From Ruminococcus sp. OA3 (GTDB lineage: Bacteria > Bacillota > Clostridia > Lachnospirales > Lachnospiraceae), in contig NZ_JAKNTO010000001.1 of the NCBI RefSeq assembly GCF_022440845.1, positions 3,906,001 to 3,970,000 on the forward strand: a stretch of DNA of 64,000 nt, read 5' to 3'. Numbering within the stretch: position 1 is the first letter of the stretch; every line of letters begins with the position of its first letter. The notes beneath the pieces are model-generated. The model ran no database searches. It was not told the DNA's origin and saw nothing but the letters and a program-made list of their open reading frames with translations. Positions 48,753 through 56,748 of the stretch are shown in pieces. Made by a program: the position numbers and the translations under genes.

Positions 48753-49742
48753 ATGAAGGTAACAATGAAAGATATTGCAGAGAAGACGGGCGTTTCTATC
48801 AACACGGTTTCTCTTGCTCTTCGCAACATGTCTTCGGTCAGGAAAGAAACCAGAGAGTTAATATGGCAGACCGCACTGCAGATGGGATACCTGGAACAGA
48901 AAAATAAACCTGACCTTCACAATATAGGCCTGATTTCCACCGGAGAACGCCTGCAGGATTCTTATTTTTATATGAGCTTTTATCAGAATATCCTGTCCAG
49001 GGTTCACGACCGCGGATATAATATGATGGTCTTTAAGGGTGATGCGTGCGATACACAGCCGGATGCATTAAGAGATATTTTTGAGACAAATTCAATTTCC
49101 GGACTTATTGTTCTCGGTGATATGGAGGAACGGATCGTGGCCAAGATCGCTGCGACAAACCTGCCGCTGATCGCCACGGGGACACGCTACCATACTCTGA
49201 AAGTGCCAACTGTCATCGAAGACAATCTGGAAGGAGCTCACAAGGCAGTGCAGTATCTGCTCGAAAAAGGATACCGTGAAATTGGTTTCATTGGAAATCC
49301 GCTCCACAGCACAGGTTTCATGGAGCGCTATGAGGGATTTATGGGGGCTATGTTCCATTTTGGCGTCCTGCCCCGCCAGGAATGGATGGTAACTGACCTG
49401 GACAAAACTCATGTCTATGATCTGGCACGCCTGCGCAGCAAACTCAGCGAGATGAAAAACTATCCGGAAGCATTTATCTGCACCAACGACAACATGGCGG
49501 TGCTCGCTGCAAAAATATTTGCCGAACTTGGGCTTTCTGTTCCAAATGATATTGCTCTGGTAGGATTTGACAACAGCATCATCGGAAAAATGAGTACCCC
49601 GTCAATCACATCCATCGATGTTCAGTGTGCCCTGCAGGCGGAAACCTGTGTGCAGGTTCTGATCGATTATATCGAAAACGGTACGATGGACCCGTATCGC
49701 ATGGTGCTGCCGGTTACAATCTCCTGTAAAGAATCCACATAA
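48753..49742 (+). CDS. LacI-family transcription repressor
   Basis: The 329-residue regulator has an N-terminal helix-turn-helix (TMKDIAEKTGVSINTVSLALRN) with the usual hinge, then a periplasmic-binding-type sensor domain (FICTNDNMAVLAAKIFAEL, IALVGFDNSIIGKMSTPSIT). It is divergent from the third importer operon and probably represses it and itself through the ATTAATATTAAT sites. The inducer is unknown. Confidence 0.93.
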   Translation: MKVTMKDIAEKTGVSINTVSLALRNMSSVRKETRELIWQTALQMGYLEQKNKPDLHNIGLISTGERLQDSYFYMSFYQNILSRVHDRGYNMMVFKGDACDTQPDALRDIFETNSISGLIVLGDMEERIVAKIAATNLPLIATGTRYHTLKVPTVIEDNLEGAHKAVQYLLEKGYREIGFIGNPLHSTGFMERYEGFMGAMFHFGVLPRQEWMVTDLDKTHVYDLARLRSKLSEMKNYPEAFICTNDNMAVLAAKIFAELGLSVPNDIALVGFDNSIIGKMSTPSITSIDVQCALQAETCVQVLIDYIENGTMDPYRMVLPVTISCKEST

Positions 49743-49744
49743 CT

Positions 49745-49780
49745 TAAGACAGCTGCCGGAATACTTCCGGCAGCTGTCTT
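49745..49780. terminator. bidirectional terminator between lacI-type and arsR-type genes
   Basis: AAGACAGCTGCCGGAA and TTCCGGCAGCTGTCTT form a perfect 16-bp stem with a 4-nt loop, touching the arsR-type stop. The flanks are not strongly T-rich, but the stem is long and GC-rich in the middle. Confidence 0.75.
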
Positions 49781-50175
49781 CACTTCTTACTGTGACAGAT
49801 GTCCCGTCCCCTCCCCCTAGGCGATGTCTGCGCACTGCTGATATGCCTGACGCTTTCATAGATCAGACTGATCAAATCAGCCATTTCTTTCCACTGCGTT
49901 TCGTCCTGGCTGACATAGTAATAATTCTTTGTGCCCTCTTTTCTCATGGCTACAATTCCGGCCTCTTTTAATATCTGCAGATGATGAGAGACAGAAGGCC
50001 TTGTCAGATGAGTTTTCTCTGCGATTTCACCAACCCGGATTCCAGACAGATCACTGCCCAGGAGTACAAGCAGAATCAGTTGTCTTGTCTCATCACCAAT
50101 AGCGGTAAAAGCGTGTCTGCAATCCTGAAAACCGCACACGATTTTTTGTAATCTTTTTTCACAATCCTTTTCCAT
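49780..50175 (-). CDS. ArsR-family metalloregulator-like repressor
   Basis: The protein (131 residues from the ATG at 50175) is a winged-helix regulator: AIGDETRQLILLVLLGSD, VGEIAEKTHLTRPSVSHHLQILKEAGIV and EGTKNYYYVS. The cysteines at the N-terminus (DCEKR, VCGFQDCRH) could be effector ligands, but the classical CVC of ArsR is absent. It follows the nitroreductase gene within 10 nt and shares its GAGGAG site. It may control this operon and perhaps the P-type ATPase operon upstream. Confidence 0.9.
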   Translation of the reverse strand: MEKDCEKRLQKIVCGFQDCRHAFTAIGDETRQLILLVLLGSDLSGIRVGEIAEKTHLTRPSVSHHLQILKEAGIVAMRKEGTKNYYYVSQDETQWKEMADLISLIYESVRHISSAQTSPRGRGRDICHSKK

Positions 50176-50185
50176 CATCAACTCC

Positions 50186-50959
50186 TCACATGTATCTGAC
50201 ATTCAGTTTTTCACGCTGTGCGGAGCGCAAATACTTTACATCCGGATAACCAAGCACCAGCGTCGCCGCCGCTTTTTTCCCCCGGGGAACTCTCAGCGCT
50301 CTTTTTATCTTACGTGAAGCATTGACTGCAGATGTAAAGAATCCACTGAACAGTACCCCCAGTCCGTTCGCCTCCGCTACAAATTCCATGTTTTGTGCCG
50401 CGAGAATACCATTGGTTGTGTCCTTCGCCAAAACAACAATCACAAGAGGCGCATGAAAGAAGAAAAAGTGATCATCTATTTCAACGTTTTTCGCCATGGG
50501 GCTGAACAGATCAGCATAGGGCTTTATTCTTCGGAATAAACGGACAGCCATCTGTTCAATCCACCCTTTTTGTTTGTCCAGAACAACAAAAGAAACATCC
50601 TGCAGGTTCTTTGCCGTGTGGGTCAGTCTTCCCGCCTCCAGAATCTGATCCCGTACATGTTCTGGAATTCCTCTGTTCTGAAACTGCCTGACCGTTCTTC
50701 GAAATCGTATAACATTTAATACATCATCCGGGTCCAGACGAACCGTTTCTTTACGGGGGACCGGATTCATATCATAGCCGGAGATGGTTATCGCCTCTCT
50801 CGGACAGACAGCAGAACACTGCCCACACATGACACAGTTATCAGATATAATTTTAGCTTTTCCATCATCCAGTTTTATATTATGCGCAACACAAGTCTTT
50901 GCACAGAGACTACATCCAATACATGTCTCCCGGTTAATTTTTATCGTATGATCTGACAT
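50186..50959 (-). CDS. nitroreductase fused to a 2[4Fe-4S] ferredoxin
   Basis: The 257-residue protein has two iron-sulfur motifs at the N-terminus (CIGCSLCAKTC at residue 14 and CVMCGQCSAVCP at 42), then a flavin nitroreductase domain (RFRRTVRQFQNRGIPEHV, AAQNMEFVAEANGLGVLF). Such fusions take electrons from ferredoxin-type partners to reduce quinones, nitro groups or similar compounds; the substrate is unknown. It is the first gene of a two-gene unit with the ArsR-type regulator and has a promoter at 50991-51018. Confidence 0.9.
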   Translation of the reverse strand: MSDHTIKINRETCIGCSLCAKTCVAHNIKLDDGKAKIISDNCVMCGQCSAVCPREAITISGYDMNPVPRKETVRLDPDDVLNVIRFRRTVRQFQNRGIPEHVRDQILEAGRLTHTAKNLQDVSFVVLDKQKGWIEQMAVRLFRRIKPYADLFSPMAKNVEIDDHFFFFHAPLVIVVLAKDTTNGILAAQNMEFVAEANGLGVLFSGFFTSAVNASRKIKRALRVPRGKKAAATLVLGYPDVKYLRSAQREKLNVRYM

Positions 50960-50990
50960 CGCGAACTCCTTTCGTTAATAATCTTTAACC

Positions 50991-51018
50991 ATTATAACAA
51001 AAGAACCCCCGAATGCAA
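50991..51018 (-). promoter_or_regulatory. promoter of the nitroreductase-arsR unit
   Basis: A TATAAT -10 (50991-50996), a 16-nt spacer and TTGCAT -35 (51013-51018) on the minus strand. An imperfect inverted repeat TTATAAT...ATTATTAA overlaps the -10, and ATTGGTAA...TTACCATT lies just upstream (about 51026-51055). Either could be the ArsR-type operator, and the second could instead be a weak terminator of the ATPase gene. Confidence 0.65.
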
Positions 51019-51060
51019 CATTGGTAAAGAAACGCGTTACCATTGCCCAATCTGCACATT

Positions 51061-53136
51061 TTAATTTAATAAATTCTGCATGCTTTTTAAGCTGACCGCC
51101 AGCGTCGATGTATTATGGAGAAACGCAGATGCAGCAGGCTGTAAGATTCCTCCGATCCCCAACACGATCAGTCCCGCATTAAAGCCCACGATAAATCTGT
51201 AATTCCTGCCGATCCTCTTCATTAATCCGTCGCTGATGGCCTTTAACGTCATAATTCCAAACAGATCATCTGCCCCGATCGTAATATCCGCAATCTCCCG
51301 GGCGATCTCTGCGCCATCGCTGATTGCAATCCCGACATCCGCAGCGGAAAGTGCCGGTGAATCGTTGATCCCGTCTCCGATCATGATAACCTTTCTACCC
51401 TGTGCTTTCTCTTTTTCCACAAATTTCGCTTTATCCTCCGGAAGTACTTCCGAATAATACTCATCCACACCAATCCTGGATGCGATGGCACTAGCCGTGC
51501 GTTCACTGTCCCCCGTCATCATAACCACTTTGCTGATTCCCGCTTTTTTCAGAGAATTCACTACGGCTTCAGCCTCTTTTCTCAATGGATCAGCAATACA
51601 GATGACAGCAGCCAGACGGTTTTCAATCGCAAGATAAAGGTGAGAATATTCCGCGGGAAGTTCCTCAAACTTCTGTCTCTGTTCTTCTGTAATCACACAT
51701 TTTTCATCCTCGAAGACAAAGTGATAGCTACCGATCACCGTCCGCTCTCCATCAATCATTGTTGAGATTCCATGGGCGACGATGTACTCCACTTTTGAGT
51801 GTTTTTCTTCGTGGTATAGCTTTTTCGCCTTTGCCGCCTGAACAACCGCCTTAGCCATGGAATGTGGAAAATGCTCCTCAAGACACGCTGCCGTGCGAAG
51901 CAATTCATCCGGTTCCAGATCACAGAACGAGACTACATCCACAACCGTCGGTTTTGCTTTCGTCAGCGTCCCCGTCTTGTCAAAAACGATCGTATCTGCC
52001 TGCGCAACTGCCTCCAGATATTTCCCGCCCTTAACTGTCACATTATACAAACTTGCTTCCCTGATCGCCGACAGTACGGAGATCGGCATCGCCAGTTTCA
52101 GTGCGCAGGAGAAATCCACCATAAGAACTGACAGTGCCTTTGTTATATTTCCGGTAACCAGATAGGTAGCCACTGTCCCGGCAAGTGTGTAGGGAACCAG
52201 ACGGTCAGCCAGATGCTCCGCCTTACTCTCCAGCATCGATTTTAGTTTTTCTGATTCTTCAATCATCGTGACGATCTTTTCATATCTGCTGGAGCCCTCC
52301 GCCTCCTTCACGCAGACCGTGATCTCACCTTCTTCCACAACCGTTCCGGCGTAAACGTATTTATCGACAGTCTTTCTGACCGGCACGGACTCTCCGGTGA
52401 GCGATGCCTGATTCAGCATGGCATCACCCTCCGTGACAATGCCGTCAAACGGCACAACATTCCCCATCCGTATCCGAACCTGGTCCCCCGCTTTTATCTC
52501 GGAAGACGGCACCAGGACCTCCTGGTCCTGGCGCACCATCCAGACTTTTCCCACATTCAGCGACATCGTCCTTGCCAGATCATCCACCGACTTTTTATGA
52601 GTCCACTCTTCCAGAATCTCTCCGATTCCAAGCAGAAACATAATGGAACTTGCCGTATTGACATCGCCTCTCAGAATCGATACGCTGATTGCCGTGGCAT
52701 CCAGAACCGGTACTTCAATTTTTCCTTTAGCCAGCGTCTGTAATCCTTTCCAGATGTATCTGACAGATTTGACAGCCGCCAATACCGCCTGAACGGGGTA
52801 TGGGAGCAGCAGCTTGTTGCCCACCCGCAGTATGACCTTGTTCGTCAGTTTCTCCCAGTACTTCGCATTGAGCTCCCTGCCGGAATTTTCAATCAGTCCT
52901 TTCGGAACTTTTACGTCCCGATACTGAAATTTTTTAAGAGAATCCACAGTCTCATCTCTTCCGCCCACATAATGGATGACTGCATCCTGCGTGCGTTCAT
53001 ATACTTTCGCAAATGTGACGTATTTCAGGTTATGGAGATAATATAATAAGATATCTGCCTCTTCATATGTCATGTGCTTCTGCATCACATGAATGCGGAT
53101 TCTGCCCTGCATCTCGTGTTTGATCTTAAACTTCAT
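51061..53136 (-). CDS. P1B-like metal-translocating P-type ATPase, unusual subtype
   Basis: The 691-residue ATPase has ASLTGESVPV, the phosphorylated Asp in VFDKTGTLTKAKP, TGDSERTASAIA and MIGDGINDSPALSAADVG. The transmembrane metal motif is SCALKLAMP instead of CPC, and the HP locus reads EEHFPHSMAKA. The N-terminus (about residues 1-70) has no CxxC metal-binding domain. The metal is therefore not predictable from the usual rules. The ATG at 53136 follows AAGAAGG. A longer frame would run through the terminator-like hairpin upstream. It lies downstream of the DUF6110-like gene. Confidence 0.88.
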   Translation of the reverse strand: MKFKIKHEMQGRIRIHVMQKHMTYEEADILLYYLHNLKYVTFAKVYERTQDAVIHYVGGRDETVDSLKKFQYRDVKVPKGLIENSGRELNAKYWEKLTNKVILRVGNKLLLPYPVQAVLAAVKSVRYIWKGLQTLAKGKIEVPVLDATAISVSILRGDVNTASSIMFLLGIGEILEEWTHKKSVDDLARTMSLNVGKVWMVRQDQEVLVPSSEIKAGDQVRIRMGNVVPFDGIVTEGDAMLNQASLTGESVPVRKTVDKYVYAGTVVEEGEITVCVKEAEGSSRYEKIVTMIEESEKLKSMLESKAEHLADRLVPYTLAGTVATYLVTGNITKALSVLMVDFSCALKLAMPISVLSAIREASLYNVTVKGGKYLEAVAQADTIVFDKTGTLTKAKPTVVDVVSFCDLEPDELLRTAACLEEHFPHSMAKAVVQAAKAKKLYHEEKHSKVEYIVAHGISTMIDGERTVIGSYHFVFEDEKCVITEEQRQKFEELPAEYSHLYLAIENRLAAVICIADPLRKEAEAVVNSLKKAGISKVVMMTGDSERTASAIASRIGVDEYYSEVLPEDKAKFVEKEKAQGRKVIMIGDGINDSPALSAADVGIAISDGAEIAREIADITIGADDLFGIMTLKAISDGLMKRIGRNYRFIVGFNAGLIVLGIGGILQPAASAFLHNTSTLAVSLKSMQNLLN

Positions 53137-53155
53137 ATTATCCTTCTTTCCAACA

Positions 53156-53225
53156 AAAAAGCCTGCCGCCGGCAGCCCTTTTTGTACGCTTCGGCGAAAA
53201 ACACCTGTAGAAGTTTCTACAGGTG
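53156..53225 (-). terminator. terminator-like hairpins between DUF6110-like and ATPase genes
   Basis: CACCTGTAGAA/TTCTACAGGTG (53202-53225), an 11-bp perfect stem with a 2-nt loop, is followed by TTTTT on the minus strand. A second short GC-rich stem followed by TTTTTT lies at 53156-53178. Both sit before the ATPase start, so the ATPase may be made by read-through of an attenuator. Confidence 0.7.
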
Positions 53226-53236
53226 CCATGCGCTTT

Positions 53237-53548
53237 TTATTCGGTTACTGCTTCTTCTGCTGTTTCCGGACCTTCAGCATCTGTCTTGGCATCATCGATC
53301 TCTTCTTCCGTCATCCGGTCTTCATTCAGCTGTTTTGCCTCCGTATAGATATCTTCAGCATTTTCCTGAACCGTGGTAGCCGTCTTCATCACGCATTCTT
53401 TTGCTCTCAATACCGCTGCTGTACAATTTGTATAAACTTTTTTTGCGTCCTTGCTGGACAACAGTTTGATTCCCGCGGTTCCAAACAGCACACCCGCTGC
53501 AAAAATTCCGGTCTTTTTAAAATTAATACATTTAAAACAATCCAACAT
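53237..53548 (-). CDS. small DUF6110-like protein
   Basis: The 103-residue protein has one membrane-anchoring hydrophobic stretch (KTGIFAAGVLFGTAGIKLL, residues 12-30), a middle segment with Cys (NCTAAVLRAKECVMK) and a highly acidic tail. Such proteins, which I recall as DUF6110, are often beside P-type ATPases of the kind encoded next. No activity is known. A role in recruiting metal or regulating the pump is a guess from context. Confidence 0.75.
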   Translation of the reverse strand: MLDCFKCINFKKTGIFAAGVLFGTAGIKLLSSKDAKKVYTNCTAAVLRAKECVMKTATTVQENAEDIYTEAKQLNEDRMTEEEIDDAKTDAEGPETAEEAVTE

Positions 53549-53564
53549 CTTATGTACCTCCGTT

Positions 53565-53645
53565 CTACTTATGTTTATAGCCTGTATAAATTGCCATAAT
53601 GAGACAAATCACAATGCCCCACGCCCAGAATTTATGGTGTTTCAT
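53565..53645 (-). CDS. 26-residue single-span membrane peptide
   Basis: A very short gene encodes MKHHKFWAWGIVICLIM followed by AIYTGYKHK. It has one membrane span, positive ends and two His and two Trp residues near the start. An ideal AAGGAGG site stands 6 nt before the ATG, and the next gene starts 17 nt after the stop with its own GGAGG, so it is very likely translated. It is the first gene of the ATPase operon. Function is unknown; small subunits of ion pumps are often of this kind. Confidence 0.7.
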   Translation of the reverse strand: MKHHKFWAWGIVICLIMAIYTGYKHK

Positions 53646-53845
53646 ATTATCCGCCTCCTTATAACATTCATAATAGTATAACTTTCATTATAATCTTCTG
53701 CATACTGTTTTTCTACATTTTTTCACTTATCGATAAATTTTTTCGCTTAAGATGTTCTCCGAACCCCAACGGCGTACAGATTGTTCGGCGCACCACCGGT
53801 AAACCAAAATGGAATTGACATTCTCATTCTGAAATCTCTCATAAT
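53646..53845. other. gap between ABC permease and the metal-ATPase operon
   Basis: The 200 nt are AT-rich on the right-hand part of the operon leader. A CCGAAC/GTTCGG hairpin at 53759-53788 may end the ABC operon but has no T-run. TATAAT (about 53691) and TATACT (about 53679) on the minus strand are possible -10 boxes for the short membrane peptide gene, without a convincing -35. Confidence 0.4.
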
Positions 53846-56002
53846 CTATAATTTATACGCAGAAGGCAACAACACAAACAAAATAAGAACCGGAACCAAA
53901 AACACCAACGTTCCCAATATAATGGCAACAATTCGATTTTTCGACCGCTCTGACAGAAAAAGCATCCCTGTCATTACCGCTTCCATCATTATCAATCTGA
54001 TCACAATGTGCATGATAAAATAACTTCCCATTGTAAGAGCTTCCGGCAGCACAGAGTGCGGAATATAACTGGATACCGGAGCGTCAAATCCGGACAAACC
54101 AAACACACGGATGATTCTCACCATTTGGGGCAGGAACGTGATCCCGCTTACCACGGCGGACGTTATAAGCCCGATCGCAAACTTCCGCCGCCAGATCCCC
54201 CGTTTCCCGACAACTGACGTTTGAATCAGCTGCTCCACACCCGTACTGTACTCCAGTGCACCACAGGAAGAAAACAAAAGGATCAAAACACCAGCTGCGA
54301 TTCCGTACAGCAGCAGCGTCCCCCTCACAGCTTCCGGACCAAACAGCAGATTCCAGGGCGTAACATAAAGATACTGCACAGCAGCCCCCTCCTCCTCCCT
54401 GGCGCGCAGAGAAGTGTACTGTTCATAGACCCGCTCAAAACTGTTCTGCCGTGCCGCATCCGCCTCCAGACGCTCGAGATAATAATCCAATTCTGTCTGG
54501 TTGATCTCCCCGTGATTATATTTTACAAGGTACTGCTCCCGCTCTGTCTCCAACGCTGCGAACCGCTCCTTTTCCGCTTCCAGATACGCATCCTTTTCTT
54601 CCGTCAGTTCCCCGCACAGCCGATCCGAGTACGACCGATAATAAAATTCACCGCTGTCGATAAAATAGTTGGCAGTTATGCCGTTGACCAGCTGAAAGCC
54701 GACCAAAAACAACATGACAAAAATTCCTTTGTTAATCCGAAAAAGCTTATCCATCTCATACGACAGCAGGCTTCGTTTTGGTCGGCGGCGGTTTCGTACC
54801 CGCCTGGCATAGTGCGCTGCCGCCTGCCCCAGCCGTATGGGGGTTGCCAAAACGATGCGGATATCTTTCGTATAACAGATAAATGCTGCTGCCGTTCCGA
54901 GCAGCATAAACAACAGCACGCTGACCACGCCACAGGCAAACCGGCTGACCGGAAGTGAAAACACATTGATATTTTCATATTCCATAAAATAGTACCGCAC
55001 CTGATCCAGTGGATAAAGATTGATCATTTTCAGCACACCCAACCAGGAATAAGCTGGTATCTTCGTATGTGCAAGATACGCAATCCCGTAGATGGCAGTT
55101 CCGATCCCAATCGATAACACAGAATTTCGAACCACGGTACACACTGCGGCAAATAATATGCCGATCGTGACGGCTCCGACGATCTTAGCCAGGAAAAAAA
55201 CCTGCAGGTACTGACCCACTGACAGTCGCTGCGCACTCGTAAAATACCCGACCACAGACTGTATCGCCCTGTCCGTATCCCCAAATCCAACGATATGGTC
55301 AATTAAGAGATAATTTGTCCCATAAAACAGCGCATAGATGGCAAATGTGATCATGCAGGCAGCCAAAATCTTCATAAAAAACAGTTCTGCATGCCCGCGC
55401 TTCATACACCGGAACAGCGCCCCGGCGCCGGATTCGTAATCAGCCGCAAAGACCTGCACGCCAACAACCATGACAATGAGCAGGCAGAAAACATCCGTAA
55501 CCCGACTGTCTGTATAGAGCAGCACACCCTCATCGAAATCCGCTGCAACGGCGACATCTGTTAAGGTGTCATAGGCCTCCTGTGTCTGCTGCAAATTGCG
55601 GTAGAAATACGCCCCCTTTTGCGCAAACAGGCGGGATTTTTGCATTTTTTCCGTTCGCTTTGCTACATCGGTCAAAAATGTATCATAGCCTTCCAGCTGC
55701 CAAGCCTGCTGCCGCATATGCTCCAGCACACGTATCTCTGTGTAGTCCCGCTGAAAAAATTCCTCATCCAGTAACAGTGTCTTCCGCTCGATCTCGTGCT
55801 CGAAAAATGAAGAAGTCCTACCGTCGCCCGCATAAGCTTCATACACCTCAGAGAATTCCCGCACCGAATAACCATCCTCGTCCGGCGTTTCGATCCGATA
55901 AAGAAGCTGCAGGGCATTGATGAGGAAACCAAGACCGACAAAGAGAAGCAGTGTTCGCTTATGAAATACTTTTTTCAGTTCATAAAAGATGATCTTATGC
56001 AT
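53846..56002 (-). CDS. large ABC-2-type membrane protein with duplicated permease halves
   Basis: The 718-residue protein has two similar halves. Each begins with a short 'YELxKxF' type amphipathic segment and a first helix, then a large extracellular/coiled loop (about residues 50-165 and 440-545), then five further helices. The start of the second half is SLLSYEMDKLFRINKGIF, near residue 410. It pairs with the ATPase gene just upstream (1-nt gap). This layout is that of exporters and of immunity or bacteriocin-associated transporters. The ATG at 56002 follows GGAGCG. Confidence 0.85.
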   Translation of the reverse strand: MHKIIFYELKKVFHKRTLLLFVGLGFLINALQLLYRIETPDEDGYSVREFSEVYEAYAGDGRTSSFFEHEIERKTLLLDEEFFQRDYTEIRVLEHMRQQAWQLEGYDTFLTDVAKRTEKMQKSRLFAQKGAYFYRNLQQTQEAYDTLTDVAVAADFDEGVLLYTDSRVTDVFCLLIVMVVGVQVFAADYESGAGALFRCMKRGHAELFFMKILAACMITFAIYALFYGTNYLLIDHIVGFGDTDRAIQSVVGYFTSAQRLSVGQYLQVFFLAKIVGAVTIGILFAAVCTVVRNSVLSIGIGTAIYGIAYLAHTKIPAYSWLGVLKMINLYPLDQVRYYFMEYENINVFSLPVSRFACGVVSVLLFMLLGTAAAFICYTKDIRIVLATPIRLGQAAAHYARRVRNRRRPKRSLLSYEMDKLFRINKGIFVMLFLVGFQLVNGITANYFIDSGEFYYRSYSDRLCGELTEEKDAYLEAEKERFAALETEREQYLVKYNHGEINQTELDYYLERLEADAARQNSFERVYEQYTSLRAREEEGAAVQYLYVTPWNLLFGPEAVRGTLLLYGIAAGVLILLFSSCGALEYSTGVEQLIQTSVVGKRGIWRRKFAIGLITSAVVSGITFLPQMVRIIRVFGLSGFDAPVSSYIPHSVLPEALTMGSYFIMHIVIRLIMMEAVMTGMLFLSERSKNRIVAIILGTLVFLVPVLILFVLLPSAYKL

Positions 56003-56003
56003 A

Positions 56004-56735
56004 TCACGCTCCAAAGTAATAGAGGTAGACCTCTTCCAGCGAATGCATGGGTTTCTTCGCCAGAGCGGCCGTTTCGCGCATCAGGCCGGAAGGGCTTCCA
56101 GCTTTCAGAAGCTGCCCTTCCTTCAACAGAAGGATCTCATCCGCAATCGATTCCAGATCCGATACAATATGGGTTGCGATTACAACGATTCTCCCTCTCG
56201 CAATCAGCTCGATTAACGTGCGAATCTGACAGCGCTGCTTGGGATCCAATCCCACCGTGGGTTCATCCATAATCAGCAGTTCCGGCGAGCCCACCAGAGC
56301 CTGAGCGATCAAAAGCCGCTGCTTCATCCCTCCGGACAGCATGCGGATCTTAAACCGGCTGACCTCCTCCAGTTCCACTTCCCTTAAAATATCTGCGATG
56401 GCTGCTTTTGCAGCATCTGCGGGCACCTCCCGCAGCAGCGCCACATACTGCATGAAATCCATGACCGTAAAATCCGGATATAACGCCTGCTGCTGCGGAA
56501 CATAACCCAGAATTTTCCGGTATTCTTTGCCAAGCTTATTGATTTCAAGCCCATTCCACAGGACATCTCCTGATGATGGTCTGAGATTCGTTGTAACAAT
56601 ATTCATCAAAGTGCTTTTACCGGAACCGTTCGGTCCCAAAAGTCCATAAATTCCCTCTTCCAGAGAAAAACTGACTTTTTTTAACGCATGTACTTTTTGA
56701 TACCGCTTATCGAGCTCCACCGCCTCAAGTTTCAT
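56004..56735 (-). CDS. ABC exporter ATPase
   Basis: The 243-residue ATPase has Walker A GPNGSGKSTLMN, signature LSGGMKQRLLIAQAL and Walker B LLIMDEPTVGLDPKQR, and the class is that of ABC-2 exporters and antibiotic-resistance pumps. The ATG at 56735 follows GGGAGATGGG. It lies between the membrane-anchored protein and the duplicated permease, and all three genes seem to be one unit. Confidence 0.92.
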   Translation of the reverse strand: MKLEAVELDKRYQKVHALKKVSFSLEEGIYGLLGPNGSGKSTLMNIVTTNLRPSSGDVLWNGLEINKLGKEYRKILGYVPQQQALYPDFTVMDFMQYVALLREVPADAAKAAIADILREVELEEVSRFKIRMLSGGMKQRLLIAQALVGSPELLIMDEPTVGLDPKQRCQIRTLIELIARGRIVVIATHIVSDLESIADEILLLKEGQLLKAGSPSGLMRETAALAKKPMHSLEEVYLYYFGA

Positions 56736-56748
56736 ACCCATCTCCCTT

